A stretch of DNA of 64,000 bases from the NCBI GenBank assembly GCA_003598065.1, contig QZKR01000120.1:1-64000 (forward strand), in the 5' to 3' direction. The stretch is from Myxococcales bacterium (GTDB taxonomy: Bacteria; Myxococcota_A; SURF-8). The notes below the pieces were generated by a model. It was given only the letters and a program-made list of their open reading frames with translations, did not search any database and was not told the DNA's origin. The position numbers were made by a program, and so were the translations under genes. Positions within the stretch are counted from its first letter, which is position 1. Every line of letters starts with the position of its first letter. Shown piece by piece: positions 1 through 7,795 of the stretch.

Positions 1-71
1 GTCATTCCCGCGAAGGCTTGAATCCAGTCTGGTATCAATGAGTTCTGGACCCCCGCTTTCGCGGGGGTGAC
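1..71. repeat. REP-like inverted repeat
   Basis: Positions 1-27 and 45-71 form an imperfect inverted repeat. Its right half contains a perfect 8-bp hairpin at 49-68 (ACCCCCGC, loop TTTC, GCGGGGGT). Its form, with GTCATTCCCGCG at one end and GGGGGTGAC at the other, is that of the short intergenic REP-type elements found in many copies in proteobacterial genomes. It lies just downstream of the small lipoprotein gene and could act as a transcript end, but it has no T tract on that strand. Confidence 0.6.
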
Positions 72-82
72 AACTTTTCGGT

Positions 83-274
83 CTACTGGGATAGATTCTT
101 AATGTCGCCTGTGCCATCATACTCCGCCTTGAACTCAACATCGGTGTTGGCCGTGTAGGTATCACCGTTATGCGGTTTCTCGATGGTGATCTTGCATCCC
201 ATCACACCAAAGGTCGTCAGCAACAGCAACATAAACCCGATTAGTAAACGGACGCGTCCTTTGGGATTCGACAT
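83..274 (-). CDS. small putative lipoprotein
   Basis: The 63-residue product has a charged start, a hydrophobic segment at about residues 9-25 and a lipobox VMGC with Cys27, so it is probably exported and lipid-anchored. The mature part is only about 36 residues. It begins with a stretch (PHNGDTYTANTDVEF) that resembles the first strands of Ig-like cell-surface modules. The start is supported by GAAAGGA six bases upstream of the ATG. No family is recognised. It may be a remnant of a larger Ig-fold lipoprotein or a genuine small envelope protein. Confidence 0.6.
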   Translation of the reverse strand: MSNPKGRVRLLIGFMLLLLTTFGVMGCKITIEKPHNGDTYTANTDVEFKAEYDGTGDIKNLSQ

Positions 275-302
275 GGCCGATCCTTTCTCGTGCGATATGT
301 TA

Positions 303-308
303 ATTATA
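303..308 (-). promoter_or_regulatory. possible -10 element for the small lipoprotein gene
   Basis: On the minus strand a perfect TATAAT lies 29 bases upstream of the lipoprotein ATG, but without a convincing -35 at 16-18 bp. A perfect TTGACA occurs further upstream at 368-373, paired only with GATAGT (347-352) at a short 15-bp spacing. Which of the two is used cannot be told. Confidence 0.35.
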
Positions 309-412
309 AATCAGGATGGAAGTCGATGCTGCTCCGACAGCCAACAACTATCAAACGGCTAACGGCCTGTCAAGTGGAAAACTGAAATTGAATTTGCTTA
401 GAAGAGGCGTTC

Positions 413-877
413 TCAGTTGGCTTGCATGCAGACGAACAGCGTCACGTCGCCGATGCCGTTCGCTTCGAAGGTCGTGGAGATGATCGGCACGTCGCGCGGC
501 AGCGAAATCCACAGCGGCCGGCCGTAAATGACGGAGGGCAGGGACATCGTCAAGCGCACCCCCTGGATGAGGCTTTTTCCTCCGGCGATGATATTGATGA
601 TCTCGCCAACGGCGTCGATGGCTTCCTCGTCGATGGCCGACGCCGTTTCGCCGGAGAAACGGCTGATGACCTGAATCGCCGCTTCTTCGGACAGACTGAT
701 GGCGATCATTCCCTGGGCGTCTCCGACGAAGCCGATGTTGGCGTAGATGCCGTCCTGACGATAACGATGGTCGATATATTCAATATTTTTCAGTCTCAGC
801 GCCACGCCGACCATCTGATCGAAACAATCCACGGTCGCCTTGGCAAAGGGCTTTACAAACTGCTTGATGTTGTCCAT
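413..877 (-). CDS. CheX-type chemotaxis phosphatase family protein
   Basis: The 154-residue protein has the layout of CheX/CheC-family proteins, which dephosphorylate CheY-P or related receiver domains in the cytoplasm. The diagnostic stretch is DAVGEIINIIAGG at about residues 88-100, matching the conserved E-x-x-N-x-x-x-G helix where Glu and Asn contact the receiver active site. The C-terminal half (LPSVIYGRP and on) matches the second strand-helix unit of CheX. There is no signal peptide. No other chemotaxis gene is nearby, so it may act on a stand-alone response regulator rather than in a motility operon. Many such single CheX-like proteins exist. Confidence 0.85.
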   Translation of the reverse strand: MDNIKQFVKPFAKATVDCFDQMVGVALRLKNIEYIDHRYRQDGIYANIGFVGDAQGMIAISLSEEAAIQVISRFSGETASAIDEEAIDAVGEIINIIAGGKSLIQGVRLTMSLPSVIYGRPLWISLPRDVPIISTTFEANGIGDVTLFVCMQAN

Positions 878-1003
878 GTTCCGCTCGTTTTCAACATTGC
901 TATAAAGTTATTCTTGTCCCCATCTTTTACGCCCTTCGCTTCTATTAATTCGGTTTGCTTGCCGATTTCTTCAATGAAATCGCTTTGGGGAACGGATGCC
1001 ACG

Positions 1004-2293
1004 TCAGGCGAGGTGGTCGAAAACAGCTAAAGTTTCAAGATGATAGGTCTGTGGAAAAAAGTCGAGCATGGTGGCGGTGACTAAAAAATAGCCTGTTTTA
1101 TTCAAACGGGAGACATCACGAGCGAGCGTCGCCGAGTCGCAGGATAAATAAATGACACGCATAGGTCTGAGTTCGACAAGGCCGTCAGCGGCCTCCCGAA
1201 GTCCGGCGCGGGGCGGATCGACCATCGCCAGATCGAAACGGGAGCCTTGCTCCATCTCGGAGCGGCAAGCTTTCTCGGCATCACGAGTAAGGATGCGATG
1301 CGGAACTCCCACTTCACGCAAATTTTCGTCGGCGGTTCGGCAGGCGATTTCGTCAGACTCGGCCGCGACCAGCGAGCGAGCATACGGCGCAAGCGCCAGA
1401 GAAAAATTACCGCTGCCGGCGTACAACTCCAGGATGTCCAACGGGCGGCCAATTTTTTCCGCCAGTGCGGCGGCATGCGACGCGGCCAGCGTTTTGGCCC
1501 GCTCGTTCAGTGTGGCGTGATTTTGCCAGAAGGAATCGATTTCGTGCCGGGCGTTACGCCCCTCGGGCGATACGCCCAAATGAAAGGCCGTTTCGCCGAA
1601 AGCGCGCCGCTCGCCTTGCAGCTGCACGACGACGCCGGCAAGGGAGGGCAGGGCGGCCAGCAAAGCCTTTGCCAACGGCTCCGCATCGACAGAGGAACGA
1701 TCGAGGTGCAGCGCCGCCGCGCCTTTGCTTTCGACCGGCGACCAACCTAATTCGACTTCTCCGTCAAAAAAGCCGAGGTGCGACAAATGACGCTGCAATT
1801 TGCCGAGCAGCGCATTGAGCCGACCGTCGCAGACGCGGCATGACGGCACGGGGATGATTTCATGCGAACGCGCGGCGTTGAAACCGAGCCGTCCGTCCGC
1901 GACGAAACGAAAGCGTGCTTTTATCCGTGTGCCGTAAGGATCGGGGGAACGCTCAATGCCCACCGCCACATCGGGCAGGCCGGCGATGCGCGCGAGATTG
2001 TCGGCCACGATGCGGCGCTTGTCATCAACTTGTCGTTTGTAAGCGACATGCTGCCATTGACAGCCGCCGCAACGACCAAAAAGCGGGCAGGGCGGCGCGA
2101 CGCGGTCGGCGGAAGGGGAAAGAACGTCCACGACGACAGCCTCGTCGAAGGTGCGGCGTGAACGGACGATCTCGGCCAGGACGCGGTCGCCTGGACAAGC
2201 GCCGGCGACAAAGACGGCCTTGCCCTCATGCCGCCCGATTGCTGCGCCGCCTGCCGTCAAGGGGCCGATGTCCAGTTCGATCCGTTCTCCCAT
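1004..2293 (-). CDS. rlmD: 23S rRNA (uracil-5-)-methyltransferase RlmD/RumA-type
   Basis: A TrmA/RumA-family enzyme that would methylate C5 of a uridine in 23S rRNA using SAM. An N-terminal TRAM domain (about residues 1-60) is followed by the iron-sulfur ligands Cys69, Cys75 and Cys78 (CPLFGRCGGC) with a later Cys in VPSCRVC. The methyltransferase core has LYAGSGNFS, the DPPRAG motif and the catalytic YLSCD cysteine. I place the start at the second in-frame ATG (MGERI) because GGAGG lies five bases before it at 2299-2303. It is the last gene of an operon with comEC, 30 bp upstream. RlmD versus RlmC or another family member cannot be separated by eye. Confidence 0.88.
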   Translation of the reverse strand: MGERIELDIGPLTAGGAAIGRHEGKAVFVAGACPGDRVLAEIVRSRRTFDEAVVVDVLSPSADRVAPPCPLFGRCGGCQWQHVAYKRQVDDKRRIVADNLARIAGLPDVAVGIERSPDPYGTRIKARFRFVADGRLGFNAARSHEIIPVPSCRVCDGRLNALLGKLQRHLSHLGFFDGEVELGWSPVESKGAAALHLDRSSVDAEPLAKALLAALPSLAGVVVQLQGERRAFGETAFHLGVSPEGRNARHEIDSFWQNHATLNERAKTLAASHAAALAEKIGRPLDILELYAGSGNFSLALAPYARSLVAAESDEIACRTADENLREVGVPHRILTRDAEKACRSEMEQGSRFDLAMVDPPRAGLREAADGLVELRPMRVIYLSCDSATLARDVSRLNKTGYFLVTATMLDFFPQTYHLETLAVFDHLA

Positions 2294-2323
2294 GTACGCC
2301 TCCGAACGCCGCACCATGATAGC

Positions 2324-4801
2324 CTAGCGCTGGTCATCGCGCCATGAGTTGGCGAGCGGCTCCAATTCCGTCAATGTTTTCAGGGCCGCCGCCCCTTGCC
2401 GATCGGTGCGATGCACGGCGGGGAAGCGCTGCCGCATGGCGCTCCAATCTTTCGCCGGGAGAAAACGGGCCAGGCGGCGGTTCATGGCGAGAACAACAGC
2501 CCGAGGATTAAGCGCATCGATCATGGCGGCGAATGTCTCCGCTTGGCCTGGACCGAACCAGACGATGCTCGTCGTTGCCGCTTTGCTTTGCACCTTGAGC
2601 GCAGCCCAGAATTCAGCCGGAATTTTATGCGGCGAGGGAACGACAAGCAACGCACGCTCTTTCTCGCGAATTTCCCATGCGGCAAGATGCGGGTTTCCGC
2701 GCCTGCGCCAAATCCAAACCAACGGCGAACGATTCTGCCGTTCGCGGCATCGCTCCAGCGGTCCTTGCGGTTCGCAGCGGTAATCCGCGCCGACATCCAT
2801 CCGTCGGCGGACGTTGATGAATTCTTGCAATCTCTCGGCCGCCTTGTCTTCCGCCGGCGAGCGCGACGTCATCCACAGCCGGTCGATCGAGGTCATGCCG
2901 AAGCTCCAAATCGTCTTGGCAAGCGGCGGCGCGCCGGGAAGCGGCGCGTCCTCGCCGGCGCGTCCGGGCGAAAACGTTTCCACGCGGCCATCGGCGAAGC
3001 GGACGACGACCGACGTGCCGTCGGCAAGGTGCGGAATATAGGCGGCGGTTTCGTCGGGTGCGCCTCCGGCCGAATGCGCCCAGGCCAATATGGCCGCGGC
3101 TGATAATAGTAGAAGCGCGGCCGCCCGGCGGCGGCGGCGCAGCGGGCGATCATCCCATAAACCGCTTTCCGGACGGCCACGCATTTCTTTTTTCGAGGGC
3201 AATCCGAGGACCAGTGCAATCAATCCACCGTAGTAAAGCACATCGAACAGCCAGGGCAGACGGGGAACAAGAATGACGCCGGCCGTCCAAGTCAGAAGCC
3301 AATCCTGAAAATGTTGCGAAGCCGCCAGCAGCAACGAAGGCAGAGCCAGCAGCGGACCGACGCCGGAAAACCCGATCAGCCACGTTCCGACGATCGCCGC
3401 CAGCATGGGAATCACCGCCAGCGAAAAAATCGGCACGGCGACGAGATTCGCCGCCAATCCGATCCAGGAAAACTGGTTGAATGCGCGAGCCGTCACAGGC
3501 AGCGTGGCGCAGAAGCAAACGAGGCTGCTCATCAACACGAAGGCAAGATAGGAAACCGCCCGGTTTGGCAAGCGCCGGGCGCTCAAATAACTGCGCCACC
3601 GCTCTGGCAGAGAGGCTTCAAGCCGCGGAACACCGATGACGATAGCCAGCACGGAGATGAAGCTTAGCTGGAAACCGATGTCGAACAAGGCGGAAGGGTT
3701 GGCCATGAGGATCAAAAACGCCGCGATGAACAGGGCGTAAAAAGCTTCCGTCTGTCGCCAGAGCAGCTTGGCGAGCAGGTAAACGGTGATCATCACCGCC
3801 GAACGCTGCGTGGAAAAATGCAGTCCGGCGAGCAGCGCGTAACCCCAGGTAAGCGGCAGTGTAACCGCCGCCGCCGCCTGCTCGGCTCCCACCCGTCTCA
3901 AAATACTCGGCCAGAAACGGGTCAATCGACGGACAATGACGAACAGCCACAACGCAATCACGCCGAGGTGCAGTCCGGAAATGGCCAGCAGATGCGCCGT
4001 ACCGGAGCGCTGGTAGCTTTGCCGAACGTCGTCCGGCAGACCTTTGCCCATCCCCAAAGTAAGCGCCTTGAGCATTTCGGCGTTGTCCGAATCGATATTC
4101 GTCTCGATCCAGGCCGCAAGCTTTCCCCTCAATCGTTCAATAGCTTCGGACAGCGACGCTGGGATGGCCGGGCGCTCGACGATTTCCACGCTTTCGGCCT
4201 TGCGCAGCCAGGCTGTGACGTAGTAGCCGCGTCGGACCAGATATCGGGCGTAATTGAATTCGCCCGGATTGCCGGCATTCCAGGCATCGCGCAGCTTCGC
4301 GACAAGCCGCACGCGATCGCCCGCCTGCCATGGAATCCTTTTGTCGGCGACAAACACGAGCAGCTTTCCTGTGCATGCCGCCGGTTCGTTTTTCGACAGG
4401 CGGCAGCGTTCGACGGCGAGGGAAAGCTGAACGGCGCGCTGGCCGTGCTCGGGTGCGACATCCACAACGCCTTCCACTTCGGTCCGCTGGCCGGCGAAAC
4501 GCCGCGCAATATGACTGGCTTCAAGGGTTGACTTTTCGGAGGAAACGTATGCCGCGTAACCCAGTAAAAAACAACCAGCCATCGCCAATGCGAGAAAGGC
4601 CGTGTAGCTGAATCTCGACGCAACCAGCAGCACCGCCAGCCATACGACGATGAGAATATGAAGGCCGGGCCATGAAAGCAGGGCGGGAAAGCCTTCCGCC
4701 AGGGCGATTCCCGCCGCCAACGACAGGGCGCCGACGATAAAGGGCCGCGCCGCAATTCCCCGCCACGTTTCGCGCCAATTGTCGTGGAATAGGTGCCGCA
4801 A
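2324..4801 (-). CDS. comEC: ComEC/Rec2 DNA-uptake channel with degenerate beta-lactamase-like domain
   Basis: An 825-residue inner-membrane protein with the order of ComEC: an N-terminal hydrophobic and OB-like DUF4131 region (about 20-200), then the Competence domain (about 245-520) with its hallmark SGTAHLLAISGLHLG at 266-280, then a C-terminal region. ComEC forms the channel that passes single-stranded DNA into the cytoplasm during transformation. The C-terminal region keeps the beta-strand pattern of the metallo-beta-lactamase-like domain, but the place where HxHxDH is expected reads TSIDRLWMTSRSPAED (637-652), so the metal ligands are gone. The start is TTG, preceded by GGAGAG and 27 bp after the preceding gene. 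rlmD follows. Confidence 0.9.
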   Translation of the reverse strand: MRHLFHDNWRETWRGIAARPFIVGALSLAAGIALAEGFPALLSWPGLHILIVVWLAVLLVASRFSYTAFLALAMAGCFLLGYAAYVSSEKSTLEASHIARRFAGQRTEVEGVVDVAPEHGQRAVQLSLAVERCRLSKNEPAACTGKLLVFVADKRIPWQAGDRVRLVAKLRDAWNAGNPGEFNYARYLVRRGYYVTAWLRKAESVEIVERPAIPASLSEAIERLRGKLAAWIETNIDSDNAEMLKALTLGMGKGLPDDVRQSYQRSGTAHLLAISGLHLGVIALWLFVIVRRLTRFWPSILRRVGAEQAAAAVTLPLTWGYALLAGLHFSTQRSAVMITVYLLAKLLWRQTEAFYALFIAAFLILMANPSALFDIGFQLSFISVLAIVIGVPRLEASLPERWRSYLSARRLPNRAVSYLAFVLMSSLVCFCATLPVTARAFNQFSWIGLAANLVAVPIFSLAVIPMLAAIVGTWLIGFSGVGPLLALPSLLLAASQHFQDWLLTWTAGVILVPRLPWLFDVLYYGGLIALVLGLPSKKEMRGRPESGLWDDRPLRRRRRAAALLLLSAAAILAWAHSAGGAPDETAAYIPHLADGTSVVVRFADGRVETFSPGRAGEDAPLPGAPPLAKTIWSFGMTSIDRLWMTSRSPAEDKAAERLQEFINVRRRMDVGADYRCEPQGPLERCRERQNRSPLVWIWRRRGNPHLAAWEIREKERALLVVPSPHKIPAEFWAALKVQSKAATTSIVWFGPGQAETFAAMIDALNPRAVVLAMNRRLARFLPAKDWSAMRQRFPAVHRTDRQGAAALKTLTELEPLANSWRDDQR

Positions 4802-4828
4802 GCGCCCGGCTCTCCGGCCGTGCGCCGC

Positions 4829-6010
4829 TTAGAGCCGGCGCATCTTGATTTGGATAAGACGCTCCACTTCGGCCTTGGTCATCGCGCCCACCATCAGTTC
4901 GCGGCCGTCGAACACCAGCGCCGGCGTTCCGGCCAGCTTCAGCGCCATGCCTTGCTGGACATCGACGGAAAGGCGATCGGCGGTTTCCTGGGAAGTGAGG
5001 CACATCGCCATCCCGGCGGCGTCAAGGCCAAGCGCAACGATCGTCCGCTTGAAGAAATCGGGACCGATTTCCTTTTGATGCAGGAGAAGCTGCTCGTGGA
5101 AGGCTTCGTATTTTCCCTGTTTGGCCGAACAGAGAGCGTGCCGGCTCGCGTCGCAGGCGTGTGGATGGAACGGCCGCGTCAGCATGGGATTGCATCCCTG
5201 GTCGAGCGGGAAATCGCGGCGGAGCAGCTTCATCTCGCGATATTTTTTCGCCAGATCTTCGAGAACGCGCTCCATCCGCTGACAGTACGGGCACTGGTAA
5301 TCGGAAAAGATCATCACGCTGATCTTTCCCTCCGGGTTGGCGAGCACGTTCCCCGCGACCGGAATAGGAGCAGCCAGTTGCGTGAGCTTTTTTTCCACGG
5401 CATCGAGCACTTCGCGTTCGGTCTGCCGTTCGTGGTAGATCCCGAAGGCGAACATTCCCGCCACGGCGATCAGAACGAACGCGACCGCCCCGACCCGCCT
5501 GCCGCTCCCGAAAATCCATCGTGCGTTTTCGAGCAACACCGAAAAATGCCGCAACAACGCAACGTCGTTGGCGACCCAGGCCGTCAGGAGGAAAACGACG
5601 TTCACGGCGTAGAGCACCATGCACATGAGGCACCACGCCCCGATCTCGGCGTAGCAAACGTAAGCCAGATACAACGAATAAGCCACGCAGAAGACGGCGA
5701 TCCAGAAAAGATGGACGCCGGCGTGGGGCAGTCGCTGGCGGGGTAGGGCAAGCCGCGCGCCGGCCAGAGCAATGCAGAAGAGGTACGTCAGTCCCCCAAG
5801 AATTGCGATGGGAATGCCGAATAGCGTGGACCACGGGCTGGCGGCCACCGTGTCGCAATTGATCGTCTCGCTGATGTTGCAGAAACTTTTATAATTCGTA
5901 TCCGCGTCGGCGACCATGAAGTGGATATAAGTCAGTTGCAAAGAGGCGGCGAGACCGACGAGCAGGACGGCCACCATGACAAGCATCGCCCCCTTGGCCT
6001 TGCGGTTCAT
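4829..6010 (-). CDS. VKOR-DsbA fusion, disulfide-bond formation protein
   Basis: A single 393-residue polypeptide that should both make disulfides and recycle itself at the membrane. Residues 1-160 form a four-to-five-helix vitamin K epoxide reductase domain with the loop cysteines Cys44 and Cys52 and the quinone-site pair Cys127-x-x-Cys130 (CLMC). One more transmembrane helix (about 173-190) leads to a DsbA/thioredoxin-like domain (about 225-393) with active site CPYC at 240-243 and the cis-proline segment GTPALVF. Start ATG is preceded by AAGGA. It heads the operon with comEC, which suggests a role in folding of envelope or DNA-uptake proteins, an inference from position. Confidence 0.9.
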   Translation of the reverse strand: MNRKAKGAMLVMVAVLLVGLAASLQLTYIHFMVADADTNYKSFCNISETINCDTVAASPWSTLFGIPIAILGGLTYLFCIALAGARLALPRQRLPHAGVHLFWIAVFCVAYSLYLAYVCYAEIGAWCLMCMVLYAVNVVFLLTAWVANDVALLRHFSVLLENARWIFGSGRRVGAVAFVLIAVAGMFAFGIYHERQTEREVLDAVEKKLTQLAAPIPVAGNVLANPEGKISVMIFSDYQCPYCQRMERVLEDLAKKYREMKLLRRDFPLDQGCNPMLTRPFHPHACDASRHALCSAKQGKYEAFHEQLLLHQKEIGPDFFKRTIVALGLDAAGMAMCLTSQETADRLSVDVQQGMALKLAGTPALVFDGRELMVGAMTKAEVERLIQIKMRRL

Positions 6011-6072
6011 TCGCTATCCTTCGTGCTTGTGGCCTTCATGCCGTCGAGTTCCCATAGCCCCCCTTGAACGAG

Positions 6073-6107
6073 GGCCGCGCGAACGGATTGCAGCGACGCG
6101 CGCGGCC
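6073..6107 (-). promoter_or_regulatory. leader hairpin of the VKOR-DsbA operon
   Basis: GGCCGCGCG (6073-6081) and CGCGCGGCC (6099-6107) are exact inverted repeats with a 17-base loop, inside the predicted roughly 118-nt 5' leader. Nothing like a known riboswitch is recognised; it could modulate translation or be incidental. Confidence 0.4.
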
Positions 6108-6134
6108 AAATGGGGTGGAAAAGAATATGGCGGT

Positions 6135-6162
6135 ATCTTAACGAATCCCCAAAGGCTGTCAA
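6135..6162 (-). promoter_or_regulatory. sigma70-like promoter of VKOR-DsbA/comEC/rlmD operon
   Basis: The minus strand shows TTGACA (6157-6162) and TAAGAT (6135-6140) with a 16-bp spacer. Transcription would start near 6128, leaving a leader of about 118 nt before the ATG at 6010. Confidence 0.55.
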
Positions 6163-6326
6163 CTTGATTGACCGCCTCCCTCTTCGAATGCCGGTACGCT
6201 CGACTCATTTTCCATATAATTGCTTATAATCATTATGAAATTAAGAAAAAACGCCGTGCGCCGGATTGTTTTGGAAACTGCCCGAAAAGGAGGAAAAATT
6301 AACCTGCACAGGGATGTGAGCGATAC

Positions 6327-6355
6327 TTGACAAATGCTCCTTTGGCTCTTACAAT
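6327..6355 (+). promoter_or_regulatory. strong sigma70-like promoter of hairpin RNA
   Basis: TTGACA at 6327-6332 and TACAAT at 6350-6355 with exactly 17 bp between them, on the plus strand. No plus-strand protein gene lies downstream before 28 kb that it could plausibly serve. Initiation around 6362 would start a transcript a few bases before the long stem. Confidence 0.75.
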
Positions 6356-6361
6356 GAAATT

Positions 6362-6475
6362 AGAATCGGCTGGGGACTCCCTGGTCTTAGGATAACTGCT
6401 TTAGAGTCCCACCGTCCCCCCCAAGTGGCAGAGTGGTTATTTTTAAGGCCAGGGATTCTCCGGCTGAACTTTTTT
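6362..6475 (+). ncRNA. candidate long-hairpin small RNA
   Basis: Starting about seven bases after a near-perfect promoter, 6366-6400 pairs with 6432-6467. This gives 34 base pairs (eight of them G-U), one C-U mismatch and one single-base bulge, so the stem is almost continuous. The 31-nt apical region (6401-6431) can form a small CCAC/GTGG hairpin with a C-rich loop. The stem is followed by AACTTTTTT, a terminator-like T tract that ends at the last codon of the convergent HAMP-like gene. The length (about 110 nt) recalls small SRP RNA, but the conserved GGAA-type tip is absent. 6S RNA is longer and has a large central bubble, which is missing here. Family unknown; existence as an RNA is inferred. 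Confidence 0.6.
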
Positions 6476-7079
6476 ACGAACCCGTTGCGTCGTCGTCAGA
6501 CGGCGCATTTTTTTTGCTCGCCAGCCGTTCGCGCAGGCCTTCAAGAATCTTTCGATACTTATCCTTGTCGCTGGCCGGCATTTCGCTGGAGGCGATGGCG
6601 CGCAGCAGTTCGCCAAGATCCGTGAGGGGCGTTTTCACCGCCGGCGCAACAGGGACGTCTCCCAGGCGAGAGACGAGCGAATCCATCATTTGGTTGAAAG
6701 CGACGGCCACGGGCTTCATTTCGTCTTTTTCACGCAGATAAACACGCAATGCGGTATTGCCGGCTGTAATATCGTTGAAGCTCTTCTCGAAGCGGAACAT
6801 CGGTCCGGCGATGCGATGCGAAACGCGTATGCCGAGCCAAATGAGAATCGCCACCAAAACGACGATCAGCCCAAGCGTGCTCCAAAGGATGCCGCGTCCC
6901 CAGGGGCCGGCCGAAACCATCGCCGCGTCGTTGAAAACGAAAAGGAAAAGGTAGCTCATCAAAAGCGCCGTCACGGCCACGGCGGCGAACTCCAGCATCA
7001 GGATTTTCCCGACGTAGGCGAACTGAAATTCTCTGTTGATGAGATAAATACGCCGTTTATAGCTCCGTGAGTCGGCCAT
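6474..7079 (-). CDS. membrane protein with HAMP-like linker
   Basis: About 201 residues: a short cytoplasmic start (YKRRIYLINREFQF), two transmembrane helices (about residues 22-45 and 58-80), then a segment that reads as a HAMP linker (RIAGPMFRFEKSFNDITAG through DEMKPVAVAFNQM) and a helical, charged tail. HAMP modules pass signals across membranes, yet no kinase or methyl-accepting domain follows, so it may be a partner or truncated receptor-like protein. The true start is the ATG at 7079, nine bases after AGGAG; longer readings would run into the upstream GspG-like gene, which ends five bases earlier. The two genes form a small operon. Confidence 0.75.
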   Translation of the reverse strand: MADSRSYKRRIYLINREFQFAYVGKILMLEFAAVAVTALLMSYLFLFVFNDAAMVSAGPWGRGILWSTLGLIVVLVAILIWLGIRVSHRIAGPMFRFEKSFNDITAGNTALRVYLREKDEMKPVAVAFNQMMDSLVSRLGDVPVAPAVKTPLTDLGELLRAIASSEMPASDKDKYRKILEGLRERLASKKNAPSDDDATGS

Positions 7080-7084
7080 GGGCG

Positions 7085-7468
7085 TCATCTCCTGAGCAAA
7101 ATGATGTCGTCGGTCGTTCCCGGTCGGCGGTCGGGGCCGGTGCTGATGAGCACGAAGCCGGACCCGCGGCGGAAATAGCTGTAAGGTTGACTCCACATAT
7201 CGACCAGGCCGTGGCTCTGAAGCGAATCCGTGCGATTCGGTCGATAATTGCTTTTGACGAGATCGACGAATTCAAGTTCCGTCGGCCAGCGGCTGTACTT
7301 CTTCTGGAAGCCGACGATCATGGTTTCAAGCTGCTTGATTTCCAGCCCCGTGGAAACGGCGTCCACCATTTGCACCGGCGCGCTGACGACGTGTCGCACC
7401 ACGGGGAACGCAATGCCGGCCGCCGCCACTGCCGCCAGGCCGATCAGCAGGAGCCACTTGGTATCCAT
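7085..7468 (-). CDS. GspG-like (type II secretion pseudopilin-like) protein
   Basis: The 127-residue protein has one N-terminal transmembrane helix (about 4-25) and a C-terminal domain that matches major pseudopilin GspG: a helix with QLETMIVGFQKKYSRWPT, then DMWSQPYSYFRR in place of the usual DPWGNPYQY, and a closing GPDRRPGTTDDI like the calcium-site loop. It lacks the prepilin peptidase signal (no G-F-T-L-I-E at the helix start), so it is probably a plain membrane-anchored relative and not a processed pilin. No other secretion-system gene is close. It is co-transcribed with the HAMP-like gene downstream. Confidence 0.72.
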   Translation of the reverse strand: MDTKWLLLIGLAAVAAAGIAFPVVRHVVSAPVQMVDAVSTGLEIKQLETMIVGFQKKYSRWPTELEFVDLVKSNYRPNRTDSLQSHGLVDMWSQPYSYFRRGSGFVLISTGPDRRPGTTDDIILLRR

Positions 7469-7795
7469 AAAAACCCCCAGTTCGGAGGGAGAACCTGTCG
7501 AATTGGCTATTTAGTATACTAAAAAGCGGCGACCGGCGTCAACCTTGCGTTCAATCAAAAACCCGCCGACCGAAAGCGGCAATCAAGCGAACGATCGTTT
7601 CCATCCGGATGCTTATTTCTGGAATCGCTCAGGAAGGGAGGGAGACCCGAATTTGCAAGCGACGCTAACATAAAATGTAACACATGAGGAAAAACGCAAA
7701 TATAGATGATTTAACAGATCTATTGTTAGCTATACATAATATATCTTATGGGAACCAACGTATCGCCGTTTTCAGTAGTCGTCCGGTCTGCGAGA
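7469..7795. other. 327-bp intergenic region, AT-rich in part
   Basis: Holds the promoter of the GspG-like gene (7513-7542, minus). The stretch 7660-7750 is markedly AT-rich compared with the surroundings and contains a small inverted repeat (TAACA...TGTTA near 7712-7728). No gene and no terminator with a T tract is recognised after the BamB-like gene that ends at 7796. Confidence 0.6.
7513..7542 (-). promoter_or_regulatory. sigma70-like promoter of GspG-like/HAMP operon
   Basis: On the minus strand TTGACG (7537-7542) and TATACT (7513-7518) are separated by 18 bp; the -10 sits inside the palindrome TAGTATACTA. Predicted start of transcription near 7506, 38 bases before the ATG. Confidence 0.6.

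Larger units (their letters stand above)
6011..6473. other. 463-bp intergenic region with two divergent transcription units
   Basis: No credible protein gene is seen. The left part (6011-6162) is the leader and promoter of the VKOR-DsbA operon on the minus strand, including a 9-bp hairpin. The middle (about 6215-6320) is AT-rich with no recognisable element. The right part (6327-6475) holds a near-consensus promoter on the plus strand and the long hairpin RNA candidate, whose T tract abuts the stop codon of the HAMP-like gene. Confidence 0.7.

Noticed and set aside
6014-6208. 64-codon minus-strand frame
   Set aside because: It contains the promoter and the leader hairpin of the VKOR-DsbA operon, has no ribosome-binding site and no family likeness.
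6421-6468. tRNA-like string GTGGCAGAGTGG resembling a serine/leucine tRNA D-arm
   Set aside because: No acceptor stem, no anticodon arm and no TTCGA-type T-loop follow; the bases are fully explained by the 3' arm of the long hairpin.
6362-6475. SRP 4.5S RNA or 6S RNA
   Set aside because: The conserved SRP tip with its GGAA-type loop and flanking internal loop is absent on both strands; 6S RNA would be longer with a large central bubble.
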